Assembly: GCF_008369915.1 (NCBI RefSeq)
Contig: NZ_VSRN01000001.1
Span: forward strand, 6,382,501 to 6,446,500
DNA length: 64,000 bases
Reading direction: 5' to 3'
Source of the DNA: Dyadobacter sp. UC 10
GTDB lineage: Bacteria; Bacteroidota; Bacteroidia; Cytophagales; Spirosomataceae
Both the position numbers and the translations under genes were made by a program. The notes under the pieces are model-generated. The model was given only the letters and a program-made list of their open reading frames with translations, searched no databases and had not been told where the DNA came from. Below, in pieces: positions 42,379 through 51,904 of the stretch (the first letter of the stretch is position 1; each line of letters opens with the position of its first letter).

Positions 42379-45300
42379 TTAGTCTTGATTTTTCCGAATG
42401 TCGCGATTCGTAAAATTAACCGTAAAAGTGGCTCCGCGCTGTGTTTTGTAGTGAACTTTTCCGCCAATCTGCCTGCTCAGGTCGTTTATCAGCTGCAAAC
42501 CAAGCGTAGGCGTTTTTGATAAATCGAAATTTTCCGGCAGCCCGGGACCGTTATCCCGGTATAGCAACTCATATTTTCCTGCGTCCAGCAAACGGATTTC
42601 CAAATGAATCGTCCCGGCTTCCACATTTGTAAAGGCATATTTAAAAGAGTTGGAAAGCAGTTCATTCAGGATCAGGCCGAGCGGGACGGCCGAATCAATA
42701 TCCAGATTCAATTCAGGCACATTAACCGAAATATTGATTTCCTTTTGTCGCTGAAAGACACTTTGCACCTGCCGGCATAAGTCGCCGATAAAACGTTTCA
42801 GGTCTATTGTACTCAGGTTTTCGAGCTGGTAGAGGTTTTGATGTATCAATGCAATGCTCCTCACACGGTTTCGGCCCTCCTGCAATGCGCCCCTGGCGGT
42901 TTCGTCGGTCAGTGTTTTGCTTTGCAGTTCAAGCAAACCCGAAATGACCTGCAGGTTGTTCTTTACCCGATGGTGAATTTCCTTCATCAGCACATCCTTT
43001 TCGAGCAGTAAGGCAGATTGCTCCGCAACCGATTTTTTCAATTGCACGGTACGCTCGTTCACGATCTCTTCCAGCCTCTTTTTATCCCGGGCCAATTGTT
43101 TCAAGCGTAGGCGGATAATCAGGTAGACACCCATCGTAAACAGCACTCCGACCATCAGAATGAACCACCATTGCAGATAAGCCGGCTTTACGACCGTCAC
43201 CGGAATACTCAGTTCGCGTTTATTCCAGGCTCCCTCGCGATTTTGTGCCTTGATCCGCAGCACAAAGTTTCCGTAAGGCAAGCCGCTGATGCGCACAGAA
43301 TTTTCATTTATGTAGTTCCATTCGTTGTCAAGCCCCACAATCTGATAAGCGTAGCGGTGCCCTTTTTCTTTTGCAAAATCAAGCAGCTGAAAATCAAGTG
43401 TAAAAAATTTATCCTCCGGCTGCAATACAATCCGCTTGTCACGCAATATTTCCCGGGTCTTATTTACCAGTTCGTTCCGGGATCCTGCAAATTGATTGAA
43501 TGCGATGATCTGTAACGGAACATCCAGGCCAGCACTTTCTGTGCGGAAATCGCGGGGATCAAAACCATTTACTCCATTCAAACCTCCGAAAAACAACCGG
43601 CCCTCCCCAGTCTTGAATGAGGAAGTCCGGTTAAATTCATTGTGAGAAATACCATCGATGGTAGTGTAAGTGTTAATACTGAAATTTTGCGGGTTAAAAC
43701 GCACCAGGCCGTAATCCGTACTGATCCACAAATTTCCAAAAGAGTCGGATTCGATCCTGTACAGTACGTCGGAGGGAAAACCTGCAGTAATATTGAACTG
43801 CTGATACGCATTCGTTTTAGCGTCCCACCTGTACAAGCCTTCTCCGTTGGTAGCCAGCCAGAATATCCCGTCGGGATCCCGGTGCGCGTCGAACAGGCTC
43901 AGCCCATTCAGAAACTGAGACTGCGTTCTGGCGATTGAAAAGCCGGTATTGTTTTTGGCCGGATTGATTTTATACAAGCCATTCTCCGCTACCGCCCAGA
44001 CACCACCGCTTTTATCCCTGAAAAACCGGTAAACAAACTTAGCTTCCTGCTGACCTCTACCGGTTACTGGAACAGAGTCAATTTGATTGGTTTTTACATT
44101 AAAAACCGAAAATCCATCGGTACGGCCCAGGAGCAACATACTGTCATTCAAGGGGAACATGGACCAGATTTCGCTTCCCTGGCTGTTGGGATACGCAGTG
44201 ACGCGATTCATCAGGTCGTCGTATCTGGAAAGGGAGTATCCGCCGCTATACAAAGCGGATCCGTGTTTTACCAGTCCATAATTGATGTATTCTTGACGCA
44301 AAGCCTGCAAACGGCCACTGGTTTGGCTGAATGTATGCGTCCAAATATTTGCAACAACTTTTCCTGAGTTATCGGCATAAATGCCGCGCGCCTGGCTGTT
44401 CGGCTCGATGGATTGCTCACTGGTGGAAAAGTAGTGTTTGAACCGGTTCTTTTTGAGTGTCAGCTGCATTGCACCGAGGGAGGTACATACCCAGAGGTTT
44501 CCCAGTGAATCGGGAAAAAGCTGGTAGATAAACATGTTCTCAAATCCCTTTATCTCCGACTTATCGACCACCCGCAGAAATGCCTGCCGGTTCCACAGAT
44601 ACAAACCGTCGCTTGGAATATAAAATGCGGCTGCCGCGCCATTCAGGGAGGCGCATACCTGAAACCAGTAACGCCCTGCAACCTGATCCAGATAATGCTT
44701 GTCCGGCTCGGTTACGGGCAGCATTTTTCCTTCCGGTGTAACCTGATCGACCGCAAATCTCTCTGTGTTACCTGCGGTATTGTAAGTAATCAGCAACTCG
44801 CCATCCCGACCAAAACCAATTGGTAATGAGCGCAATACGTTTTCCTGCCTGAACGTATTAACGGTATCGGGGGTAACCATATACTGCGCTTTTTTGTTGT
44901 CAAGTTTCAGAACTGCTTTGCCGTTCATAAAAGTGGAAAAAGGGCCGGTGGTCCGGTGATTGGTCAGCGACTCCGTCTTTCCCCAATCTTTCATTTCCAG
45001 GCGTAGCCTGAAACCTTTTTTACTCGAATACTTCCAGTAGCGATACGGGAAAGCAGTCAAAATACTGATTTCGTCTGTGCCGTCATTGGAAATCCAGTAT
45101 ACGTCGCGTTCTTTAAAGGGTAAATTTGGGAATGCTTCCGTCAGCGTCTTTACTTCATGGGTCGACGCGTCCATTACATCCACTTTCCCATTCGTAATCA
45201 ACTGAAAGCCAGCGCTACCATATTGGATAAACAAACGATTGGCATCGTCTCTCGCAAGCTGTACCACTTTATTTTCCTGCAATTTGTGACGCTGCCTGGT

Positions 45301-45567
45301 GAAAAGCAGCGAGCGCTGGCCGTCGAAGCGGTTGAGTCCGTTGCGGGTCCCGAACCAGAGAAAGCCGGCAGAGTCCTGCACTCCGCAAAAAACCTCGTGC
45401 GAAGCCAACCCGCTTTCCACGGAAAGCAGCCGCTTGGTAATGGTATATTCAGAAGCCGGGCGCGGCATTTGAGCCTGGCCCCATATGCGCTGAGGGAGAG
45501 TCAGGAAAATCAGGCATAACACATACCGAAGAAAAGAATGCTTAACCCGTTCTGGAAAGGAGATCAT
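42379..45567 (-). CDS. Propeller-type sensor histidine kinase (HisKA_2), periplasmic sensor
   Basis: A 1062-residue kinase. A signal peptide (about 1-32) is followed by a two-component-regulator beta-propeller (about 45-690) with repeats like LWFGTRNGLNRFDGQ and LWISTDYGLVRFNPQ, a Y_Y_Y domain (about 690-785), a membrane helix (about 790-815), a coiled coil and the HisKA_2 H-box MKEIHHRVKNNLQVISGLLE with acceptor H865, then a HATPase domain (about 950-1055, NELLSNSFKYAF). The layout mirrors the sensor half of hybrid systems that detect glycans in Bacteroidetes, but here the regulator is a separate LytTR protein. The ligand is unknown. Confidence 0.93.
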   Translation of the reverse strand: MISFPERVKHSFLRYVLCLIFLTLPQRIWGQAQMPRPASEYTITKRLLSVESGLASHEVFCGVQDSAGFLWFGTRNGLNRFDGQRSLLFTRQRHKLQENKVVQLARDDANRLFIQYGSAGFQLITNGKVDVMDASTHEVKTLTEAFPNLPFKERDVYWISNDGTDEISILTAFPYRYWKYSSKKGFRLRLEMKDWGKTESLTNHRTTGPFSTFMNGKAVLKLDNKKAQYMVTPDTVNTFRQENVLRSLPIGFGRDGELLITYNTAGNTERFAVDQVTPEGKMLPVTEPDKHYLDQVAGRYWFQVCASLNGAAAAFYIPSDGLYLWNRQAFLRVVDKSEIKGFENMFIYQLFPDSLGNLWVCTSLGAMQLTLKKNRFKHYFSTSEQSIEPNSQARGIYADNSGKVVANIWTHTFSQTSGRLQALRQEYINYGLVKHGSALYSGGYSLSRYDDLMNRVTAYPNSQGSEIWSMFPLNDSMLLLGRTDGFSVFNVKTNQIDSVPVTGRGQQEAKFVYRFFRDKSGGVWAVAENGLYKINPAKNNTGFSIARTQSQFLNGLSLFDAHRDPDGIFWLATNGEGLYRWDAKTNAYQQFNITAGFPSDVLYRIESDSFGNLWISTDYGLVRFNPQNFSINTYTTIDGISHNEFNRTSSFKTGEGRLFFGGLNGVNGFDPRDFRTESAGLDVPLQIIAFNQFAGSRNELVNKTREILRDKRIVLQPEDKFFTLDFQLLDFAKEKGHRYAYQIVGLDNEWNYINENSVRISGLPYGNFVLRIKAQNREGAWNKRELSIPVTVVKPAYLQWWFILMVGVLFTMGVYLIIRLRLKQLARDKKRLEEIVNERTVQLKKSVAEQSALLLEKDVLMKEIHHRVKNNLQVISGLLELQSKTLTDETARGALQEGRNRVRSIALIHQNLYQLENLSTIDLKRFIGDLCRQVQSVFQRQKEINISVNVPELNLDIDSAVPLGLILNELLSNSFKYAFTNVEAGTIHLEIRLLDAGKYELLYRDNGPGLPENFDLSKTPTLGLQLINDLSRQIGGKVHYKTQRGATFTVNFTNRDIRKNQD

Positions 45568-45679
45568 TGGCTGGCTACCGGCTTGAATTGGTTGAGTATG
45601 CGGGCAAAGTAATCATAACAATTCAAAAGTCGGCTCCCGTCAGTTTCTGCTGAAAAGAATGCTGATTTTGCTATTCGAA

Positions 45680-47791
45680 CTACTCGAGGTAACTGCTTAA
45701 AACCGCGATAAACTGATTTTCTTCGAATGGTTTGGGCAGGATTTCATTCATTCCCGCCTCCCGGAACTGCGCAAGCTTTTGGCTGTCCGTAAAACCCGTA
45801 AAGCCAATCACCGGCACCCGCGATTTTTCTGCAATGTTGTGCGAGCGAATGCGCCTCGTCAATTCCTCCCCGTCCAGAACCGGCATGTCAATATCCGTAA
45901 TAACCATGTCATAGTTATTATTCTCAAACATTTCCAATGCTTTCTGACCGTTTTCGGCGAGATCGTAGGATGCGCCGAGCTTGTCGATGATCCGGCCGAT
46001 CAGGATCAGGTTGATTTTGGTATCGTCGGCGATCAAAAGCCTTTTTTCTTTGAAATTAAAATCAGACGGCGATTTTGCCAAAGTTTTGACCACTCCTTTA
46101 CCTGCAATTTCGGCCAACTTCAAAGGTAATCTCACCGTAAATTCAGACCCGACGCCCAATGCGCTCGTTACGTTGATTTGCCCGCCATACAGATCGACGA
46201 TGCGTTTACAGATCGGCAACCCAAGCCCGGTGCCGCTCTGCCGGATATGGGAACCTACGTTATCAACCTGGATAAAATCCTTAAAAATGGATCCCAAATG
46301 TTCCCTGGCTATTCCTACCCCGTTGTCTTTAATAGCGACAACCAGCGTTCCCTTTCCTTTTCCCTGACTCTCAAAACGCACTTTTATGGCGATATTCCCA
46401 CCTTCCGGTGTAAACTTGATCGCATTCATAATGAGGTTGATCACGATTTGCTTAATTCGAAATTGATCACCCAGCAGGCTTACATCCTTGTCCAAATCCA
46501 GATTGGGCGAAATCACGATTTTTTTTTCATTCGCCAGTACAGATAGCAAAGAAATTGTTTGTTGCACGAGGATTGCCGGCTGGAAAGGTTTGTCGACGAG
46601 ATTGATCTTCCCGCTTTCGAATTTTGAGAAATCCAGTATTTCATTCACCAGTGAGAGCATCATCTGAGATGCGCTTTTGATTGATTCGATGTTAACCTTT
46701 AAATCCCGGTCCACTTTTTCGGAATCGATGAGATTGGAAAACCCGATGATCGCATTCAAAGGCGTTCTGAATTCGTGCGTAACCTGTGCCAGAAAATCAC
46801 CTTTCCGCTTGCTTGCTTCCGCATTGAGATTTGCAAAATTGAGGATCGTGAGATCCTTTTTGTAAAGCCGGGCGAGATTAAAAATAATGATTACAGCCAG
46901 CAAAAACACCAGGACCACACTCGCCCACATCAACAGCCCCATTTCTTCCGACTTGGCTTTGGTAGAGGCGAGAAGCGATTTCCGCAAACCCTTTATTTCC
47001 TGCTCTTCCTGCGCTTTGATCTCCCGCAGGGCGTTTTGCAGGTTGGCAAACAAAAGGCTGTTTACCGACAACAGTTGCTGCTCCGCCTTTCCCAGCTCGC
47101 GCCTTGCCTTTTCAATGGCATCATGGTTTTCGAAAGAGAAAGGTGCGGGCATTAGTTTCAGCGAATCCTGCCAGATAACCGTGTTGTTATGTGTTTTTAC
47201 TACACTGTTTTCAGGCTCCTTGTCACGGATCGCGTCCAGAACCCTTCTAACCAGCCTTCGCTTGACCCTTTTTTCGACCACCGCAACAGTATCCACTTTT
47301 TCAGTTTTTCTGCCGGAACCTGCGCTTCTCTCTGTGCCCGGCTTAACCGAAGATCTGTCGTTAACTTCAGTCAATGAAAACGAAAGCAGGCTGTCGACCA
47401 TCAAACGCAAATTTACAAACTCCTGATTTTTCAGCTGTTTATTGAAAATCAGTCTGGAAAGCGATTTTTCCCTTATTTCCCGCTCCGCCTGATACTGACC
47501 GAGAATACCGATGACCGTCTGCAATTGTTTCGTGTATGCTTTGATATAAGCTGAATCCTGCGTGACCACAAAAAACCGGCTGTTATTTTCTGCCGAATAA
47601 AGTATTGCAATACAGGTATCCAGCTTGCGATAATTATCTTTTTCGAGCTCCAAGACCTGAATATTCGTTCGGATCGTCTCGGACTTAGAATTGGTAAGCA
47701 CCAGGACAAAGGCAAAAATCGCCAGCAAAATCGTGAGCACGGCAGTCCAGGCAAACGTCGCCCGCGAAACAGTGGGTAAGGCATTCTTCAT
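45680..47791 (-). CDS. Hybrid sensor histidine kinase with C-terminal receiver
   Basis: A 703-residue kinase with a membrane helix (about 12-32), a CHASE3-like helical periplasmic part (about 35-280) interrupted by a basic segment (KRVKRRLVRRVLDAIRDKEP), a second helix (about 283-306), HisKA with VTHEFRTPLNAIIGFSNLID (H339), a HATPase domain (about 440-550, NLIMNAIKFTPEGG, GTGLGLPICKRI) and a receiver (about 580-700) with D633 in MVITDIDMPVLDGEE. It likely relays to a histidine phosphotransfer protein elsewhere. A TACATTTG -7-like element lies on the minus strand at 47872-47865. It is 112 bases upstream of the propeller kinase but not clearly co-transcribed. Confidence 0.93.
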   Translation of the reverse strand: MKNALPTVSRATFAWTAVLTILLAIFAFVLVLTNSKSETIRTNIQVLELEKDNYRKLDTCIAILYSAENNSRFFVVTQDSAYIKAYTKQLQTVIGILGQYQAEREIREKSLSRLIFNKQLKNQEFVNLRLMVDSLLSFSLTEVNDRSSVKPGTERSAGSGRKTEKVDTVAVVEKRVKRRLVRRVLDAIRDKEPENSVVKTHNNTVIWQDSLKLMPAPFSFENHDAIEKARRELGKAEQQLLSVNSLLFANLQNALREIKAQEEQEIKGLRKSLLASTKAKSEEMGLLMWASVVLVFLLAVIIIFNLARLYKKDLTILNFANLNAEASKRKGDFLAQVTHEFRTPLNAIIGFSNLIDSEKVDRDLKVNIESIKSASQMMLSLVNEILDFSKFESGKINLVDKPFQPAILVQQTISLLSVLANEKKIVISPNLDLDKDVSLLGDQFRIKQIVINLIMNAIKFTPEGGNIAIKVRFESQGKGKGTLVVAIKDNGVGIAREHLGSIFKDFIQVDNVGSHIRQSGTGLGLPICKRIVDLYGGQINVTSALGVGSEFTVRLPLKLAEIAGKGVVKTLAKSPSDFNFKEKRLLIADDTKINLILIGRIIDKLGASYDLAENGQKALEMFENNNYDMVITDIDMPVLDGEELTRRIRSHNIAEKSRVPVIGFTGFTDSQKLAQFREAGMNEILPKPFEENQFIAVLSSYLE

Positions 47792-48092
47792 GCTGAATCT
47801 GACTTATTTATCATTGAGGGCAGCAATTTTCATTCATTTCTGCGGACTAGCAAAAATCCGTCAGCAAATGTAACTGCTTTGAATTAATTGTAACCATGAA
47901 AATGATCATAGTTCGCGGTTGTGAAATGTACTTTCCGACTGCGTTTTACTGATCTTACAATTTGATGCCGGATCAGGGCAGAATGCCGGCTGGCCTGGTT
48001 GCGGCTGTGCTTTTCAGGTACCAGCATCCGGGCCGAGAAGAGATGAAAGCGAATAGATTAAAACAGTAAGATGCAGGATTAGGTCAGCATTT
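47792..48092. other. Intergenic stretch, 301 bases
   Basis: No gene is supported; short frames on the plus strand (up to 34 codons) have no recognisable features. It holds the upstream region of the hybrid kinase (minus strand), with a TACATTTG element at 47872-47865, and the downstream end of the esterase gene. Confidence 0.6.
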
Positions 48093-49787
48093 TCAGCGTT
48101 GCGGCAGCGTAAACTGCAGGCGATTAGTCCAGATCGCCTGGTGATCAAATTCACGGCTGTATTCATCCAGAAGAGATGAGCGGCTTTCTTCTACCGAGGC
48201 GTTATGAACCATTTTGCCATTGATAAACACCTGCACCGGGCGACCGAAATCGACCATTTCGGGTGACAAATAGATCGCGACTGACTTCACGCCGGAAGTT
48301 GTCAGCTCAAAACGGTTATTGGCATACGATGCCTGCACCGCACCCGAACGACGGGGAAAGGCAAATGCATTCGAAGTGCTATCCAACAAAATTTCCGGCT
48401 TGACGACCTCTCGCCAGCCAGTAACCGCAGTATTCACTTCCTTATGCCAGGACGCCCTTGCCTCCAATGTATCCAACCCGGTGATTTCCAGCCAGTCGCT
48501 GCGACCATGCCTCGTGTCATCGCATTCCCAATACAACGCGGGCTGAAACGGATTCCGTTCTTTGCTTAACAAGTTTTCAAACAGCTTGCGGTAAGCTTCC
48601 TTAACCGTACTGTCCCGGGAAACGATCATATAGGAGTGGTTTCGATTTCCCGAGATCTCGTGATTCTGCCAGTCCACGCCCAGCTGTTTAGCCAGACTTG
48701 TTATCGCTCTGTGACCTTCCAACGGAAAATAATAATCGAGATCCGTGGAGATATTATAGAAAGACCGGTTTACGCCATTTTTCAAAAAAGTACCTCCTGT
48801 GCGCACCTCCGGCCTATTATTTACACCCGCAAAGCCAGCAAACAACCCAGGCTGCTTCATCAGGTACGAAAAAGCCCCTGTCGCCCCATTCGAATGCCCG
48901 GCCACATATACGCGACGGTCGTTGACCGGGTACATTTTCTTGATTTGTCTGACCAGCTGAGGAACAAGATCAAACCCATCATCAGGCATCATCCAATTGT
49001 ACCTGCTGGTACTGTAAGGGAAAACGGCGATCATTCCGAATTGTAACGCCTGCTCTGCAAACTCCCGGCCAAAGAAATTGACTCCAATGCTGTCCGCCAC
49101 TTCCCGCAACATCGTTTGGCGCCCAACGGCCCCATGCAATACGACGATCAGCGGATAGCTTTTATTCGAATCGAAATTCGGCGGCAGCTGCACCAGGTAA
49201 GGAAATTCAAGCGTATCTGATAGTTTGATCCACGCATATGCGTACCGGCCTGCATGGGAATCGGAGTGCTTTGGCGACTGTTTTTGGATTTCCTGATACA
49301 GCTGTGCTGCCGAAGGGATTTGCCTGAGTGAATCGAGATAGCCAGCCGTTTCGCCGAGGAGTATCTGCTGACTGTTCCTGAAAGGCAAACTCGCTTTGAT
49401 CCGTTGCTGCCGCTCCTCTTCACGCAGCTCATCGACCCGCTGCATTAACTTCAGCCAGCGGGGATCATCCCGCAACCAGTCGAAATTGTTATTATAAGAC
49501 GCTTTAACGGCTATGTCAGAATTGACGACCTGTGTCACGTAATACAACGCCAGATCGGCATTCCGGTCGTGGCTGGCAAAAATCGCGGCGTTGAGCAGGC
49601 GCCAGTTCTTTTCGGCAGGAACGGCTTCTCCGGCTTTCAGTGCCCAGTGGACGGCAGCTTTCCAGTCCGCGCGCCCTGCGCTCGCAATCATGCTATCCAT
49701 TGCAGGGACCCTGGATTGGGCAAAACAAGTGGTCGAAAACAGGCTGCACAAAGCACATCCAATCAGCAAAAAAAAGACAGGTTTCAT
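48093..49787 (-). CDS. Secreted alpha/beta-hydrolase (PHB depolymerase/esterase-like) with helical N-domain
   Basis: A 564-residue protein with a signal peptide (about 1-24, ending TCFAQ), a helical TPR-like region (about 30-130) and an alpha/beta-hydrolase domain (about 185-410). YPLIVVLHGAVGRQTM is the oxyanion strand, YVAGHSNGATGAFSY carries the nucleophile S299 in GHSNG, and the late His is probably in ISGNRNHSYMIV. A C-terminal beta domain (about 415-564) follows. This resembles esterases of the polyhydroxybutyrate-depolymerase/feruloyl-esterase class. Substrate unknown. It stands alone. Confidence 0.85.
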   Translation of the reverse strand: MKPVFFLLIGCALCSLFSTTCFAQSRVPAMDSMIASAGRADWKAAVHWALKAGEAVPAEKNWRLLNAAIFASHDRNADLALYYVTQVVNSDIAVKASYNNNFDWLRDDPRWLKLMQRVDELREEERQQRIKASLPFRNSQQILLGETAGYLDSLRQIPSAAQLYQEIQKQSPKHSDSHAGRYAYAWIKLSDTLEFPYLVQLPPNFDSNKSYPLIVVLHGAVGRQTMLREVADSIGVNFFGREFAEQALQFGMIAVFPYSTSRYNWMMPDDGFDLVPQLVRQIKKMYPVNDRRVYVAGHSNGATGAFSYLMKQPGLFAGFAGVNNRPEVRTGGTFLKNGVNRSFYNISTDLDYYFPLEGHRAITSLAKQLGVDWQNHEISGNRNHSYMIVSRDSTVKEAYRKLFENLLSKERNPFQPALYWECDDTRHGRSDWLEITGLDTLEARASWHKEVNTAVTGWREVVKPEILLDSTSNAFAFPRRSGAVQASYANNRFELTTSGVKSVAIYLSPEMVDFGRPVQVFINGKMVHNASVEESRSSLLDEYSREFDHQAIWTNRLQFTLPQR

Positions 49788-49904
49788 CAGACCGGCAAAA
49801 TTCTAAGAGGAACGATTTCAAACAGGTTGAAAAGTACTGTTTGAATAGTCGAAAGATGCCGGAGGGAAATTAATGTTGCATGGAAGATGGCGGCCATTCC
49901 ATTA

Positions 49905-50318
49905 TTATTTCACGAAATCCTCGCGCATCGGCGTAAACAGATCGATCAGAACCCCCGGCTCTTTGCAAACCGCTCCATGCATTACATTGGAAGGGATATA
50001 GTAACCGTCGCCGGCTTTCAGTAATTGTTTTTTGTCGCCGATTGTAATCTCAAAAACGCCGCTTTCGACATAGCTCATCTGCGTATGTACATGTTTATGC
50101 ATTGCCCCGATGCCGTCCTTTTCAAATTCGATCTTTACCATCATCATGGTTTCGTCGTAGGACATTATTTTCCGTTTCAACCCGCCGCCCAGGTCCTGCC
50201 AGGGAATGTCTGCGTCAACGATAAACTGTTTCCCTTTTGCCGCCGAGGCTGGCGAAGACTGCGCGAATGAGTGACCGGACATGAAAATCAGAAATAAAAT
50301 GATTGCTGTAAACCGCAT
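49905..50318 (-). CDS. Exported cupin-domain protein
   Basis: A 137-residue protein with a signal peptide (about 1-19, ending GHSFAQ) and a single cupin barrel. Metal-binding residues are visible in GAMHKHVHTQMSYVESG (His, His, Glu) and NVMHGAVCKEPG (His). Small exported cupins are often of unknown role. A TACATTTG element on the minus strand at 50340-50333 may be its -7 box, 14 bases before the ATG. It is divergent from nhaA. Confidence 0.9.
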   Translation of the reverse strand: MRFTAIILFLIFMSGHSFAQSSPASAAKGKQFIVDADIPWQDLGGGLKRKIMSYDETMMMVKIEFEKDGIGAMHKHVHTQMSYVESGVFEITIGDKKQLLKAGDGYYIPSNVMHGAVCKEPGVLIDLFTPMREDFVK

Positions 50319-50469
50319 ATTATTTTTTTAAACAAATGTAAAACCAAAAGTAAGCGCAAATACGGGTATTTTATGTCTTGAAGCAGCAAGAAAGCGTCCC
50401 ATTCGAACCGAATACGCAGCCTCTGAATGATTTGAGAAAAAGCGTTGAAGTCGAATCAACGCATGGCAT

Positions 50470-50503
50470 ATTGCCTTTCCGTAAATTTTGGCAACTATAT
50501 TTG
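50470..50503 (+). promoter_or_regulatory. Promoter for nhaA
   Basis: ATTG (50470-50473), a 22-base spacer and a perfect TATATTTG (50496-50503) resemble TTTG-N19-21-TAnnTTTG with a slightly long spacer. ATG 50534 follows 30 bases later, which argues against the longer TTG start at 50378. Confidence 0.5.
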
Positions 50504-50533
50504 CCCGGAGCAACAACTTTCCTTCTTCAAAAC

Positions 50534-51841
50534 ATGGCAAAAACCCCCATCGATAGAGTAATGAAGCCCGTGAGCAAGTTTATTCACCAGGAATATACCA
50601 GCGGCATTGTCCTCTTTCTGTGCGTGGTAGTGGCACTGATCTGGGTAAACTCTCCATTTGGAGAATCATATCACCATGTCTGGGAAACCAGCCTGTCCGT
50701 AGCTTTTGCCGGAAAAGCCTTTGATCACGAGCTGCATATCTGGATTAACGACGGGCTGATGGCCATCTTTTTCTTCGTCATCGGTCTCGAACTGAAACGG
50801 GAATTTATGGCAGGTGAGCTATCCAGTTTAAAAAAAGCGTCACTGCCGATGGTAGCCGCACTCGGCGGAATGCTGGTGCCTGCTGCCATTTATTACATTT
50901 TCAATCAAGGACTAAGCTCCTCAGGTGGCTGGGGAATCCCGATGGCGACCGACATTGCATTCGCTTTGGGGCTGCTTTCGCTGTCCGGCAAAAATATCCC
51001 TACTTCTGTTAAAGTTTTCCTGTCAGCACTGGCCGTGGCCGACGACCTGGGCGCCGTTCTGGTAATCGCCTTTTTCTACACGGCACACATCGAATACAGC
51101 TATTTAATGTTCGGCGCTGGATTTTTAGTCTTGCTCGTCGGCGGCAACTTGCTGGGGATCAGGCATACTCTATTTTATCTTCTTATCGGCATTGCGGTTT
51201 GGGCCTGCTTCCTGTTTTCAGGAGTCCATGCTACGATAGCCGGTGTACTGGTTGCCTTCACAATACCCGCCCGGACCAAAATCAATGAAGTTGAATATCT
51301 GGAGCAAATCCATTCCCAGGCCCGGCAGTTTGAAGTAGCGATCCCGCTGCACGGCCCGCTGATGACCTCCGATCAGCATCATATTATCGAAGAAATCAAA
51401 AGGGTAAGTATTGATGCGCAAACCCCTCTCCAGAAAATAGAATACGGCCTGCATCCATGGGTTGCTTTCCTGATCATGCCTTTATTTGCAATTGCCAACT
51501 CGGGTATGCACATTGGCAGCGACTTTTTTTCAGCCCTCTTCAACCCGGTAAGTGCCGGCGTGATGGTAGGGCTGGTCGTGGGCAAGCTTGTCGGCGTGTT
51601 TGGCTTTACCTGGCTGATGGTCAGAATGGGCATCGCCGACCTGCCGAGGATGGTAAACTGGAAACATATTTTTGGTGTGGCATTGCTGGCCGGCGTCGGG
51701 TTCACCATGTCTTTGTTTGTGACTAATCTGGCATTTGCCGACCAGCAGCATATTGAAGCCGCCAAATACGGTATCCTGCTCGCATCACTGGTTTCGGGTG
51801 CCGCCGGGATCATTTATCTGCGGTCGATCTCCAAAACCTGA
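50534..51841 (+). CDS. nhaA: NhaA sodium:proton antiporter
   Basis: A 435-residue inner-membrane antiporter with about twelve helices. Family motifs include FFFVIGLELKREFMAGELSS, GGWGIPMATDIAFALGLLSL and ALAVADDLGAVLVIAFFYT, the last holding the two adjacent Asp of the ion site (D163/D164 in E. coli). ATG 50534 was chosen because it starts MAKTPIDRVMKPVSKFI just before the first conserved helix and follows the promoter. The loop before the last three helices is long (about 245-300), as in many Bacteroidota. TrkH follows 63 bases later. Confidence 0.95.
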   Translation: MAKTPIDRVMKPVSKFIHQEYTSGIVLFLCVVVALIWVNSPFGESYHHVWETSLSVAFAGKAFDHELHIWINDGLMAIFFFVIGLELKREFMAGELSSLKKASLPMVAALGGMLVPAAIYYIFNQGLSSSGGWGIPMATDIAFALGLLSLSGKNIPTSVKVFLSALAVADDLGAVLVIAFFYTAHIEYSYLMFGAGFLVLLVGGNLLGIRHTLFYLLIGIAVWACFLFSGVHATIAGVLVAFTIPARTKINEVEYLEQIHSQARQFEVAIPLHGPLMTSDQHHIIEEIKRVSIDAQTPLQKIEYGLHPWVAFLIMPLFAIANSGMHIGSDFFSALFNPVSAGVMVGLVVGKLVGVFGFTWLMVRMGIADLPRMVNWKHIFGVALLAGVGFTMSLFVTNLAFADQQHIEAAKYGILLASLVSGAAGIIYLRSISKT

Positions 51842-51904
51842 CCAGCAAACGAACTTCCTGATTAAATATTCGACCCAGTTGTTCTCCAATTAACTGCTAT
51901 TTGA

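Noticed and set aside
47898-48070. Short plus-strand frames (18 and 34 codons) in the gap after the hybrid kinase
   Set aside because: No recognisable motif or spacing to a neighbour; too short to support.
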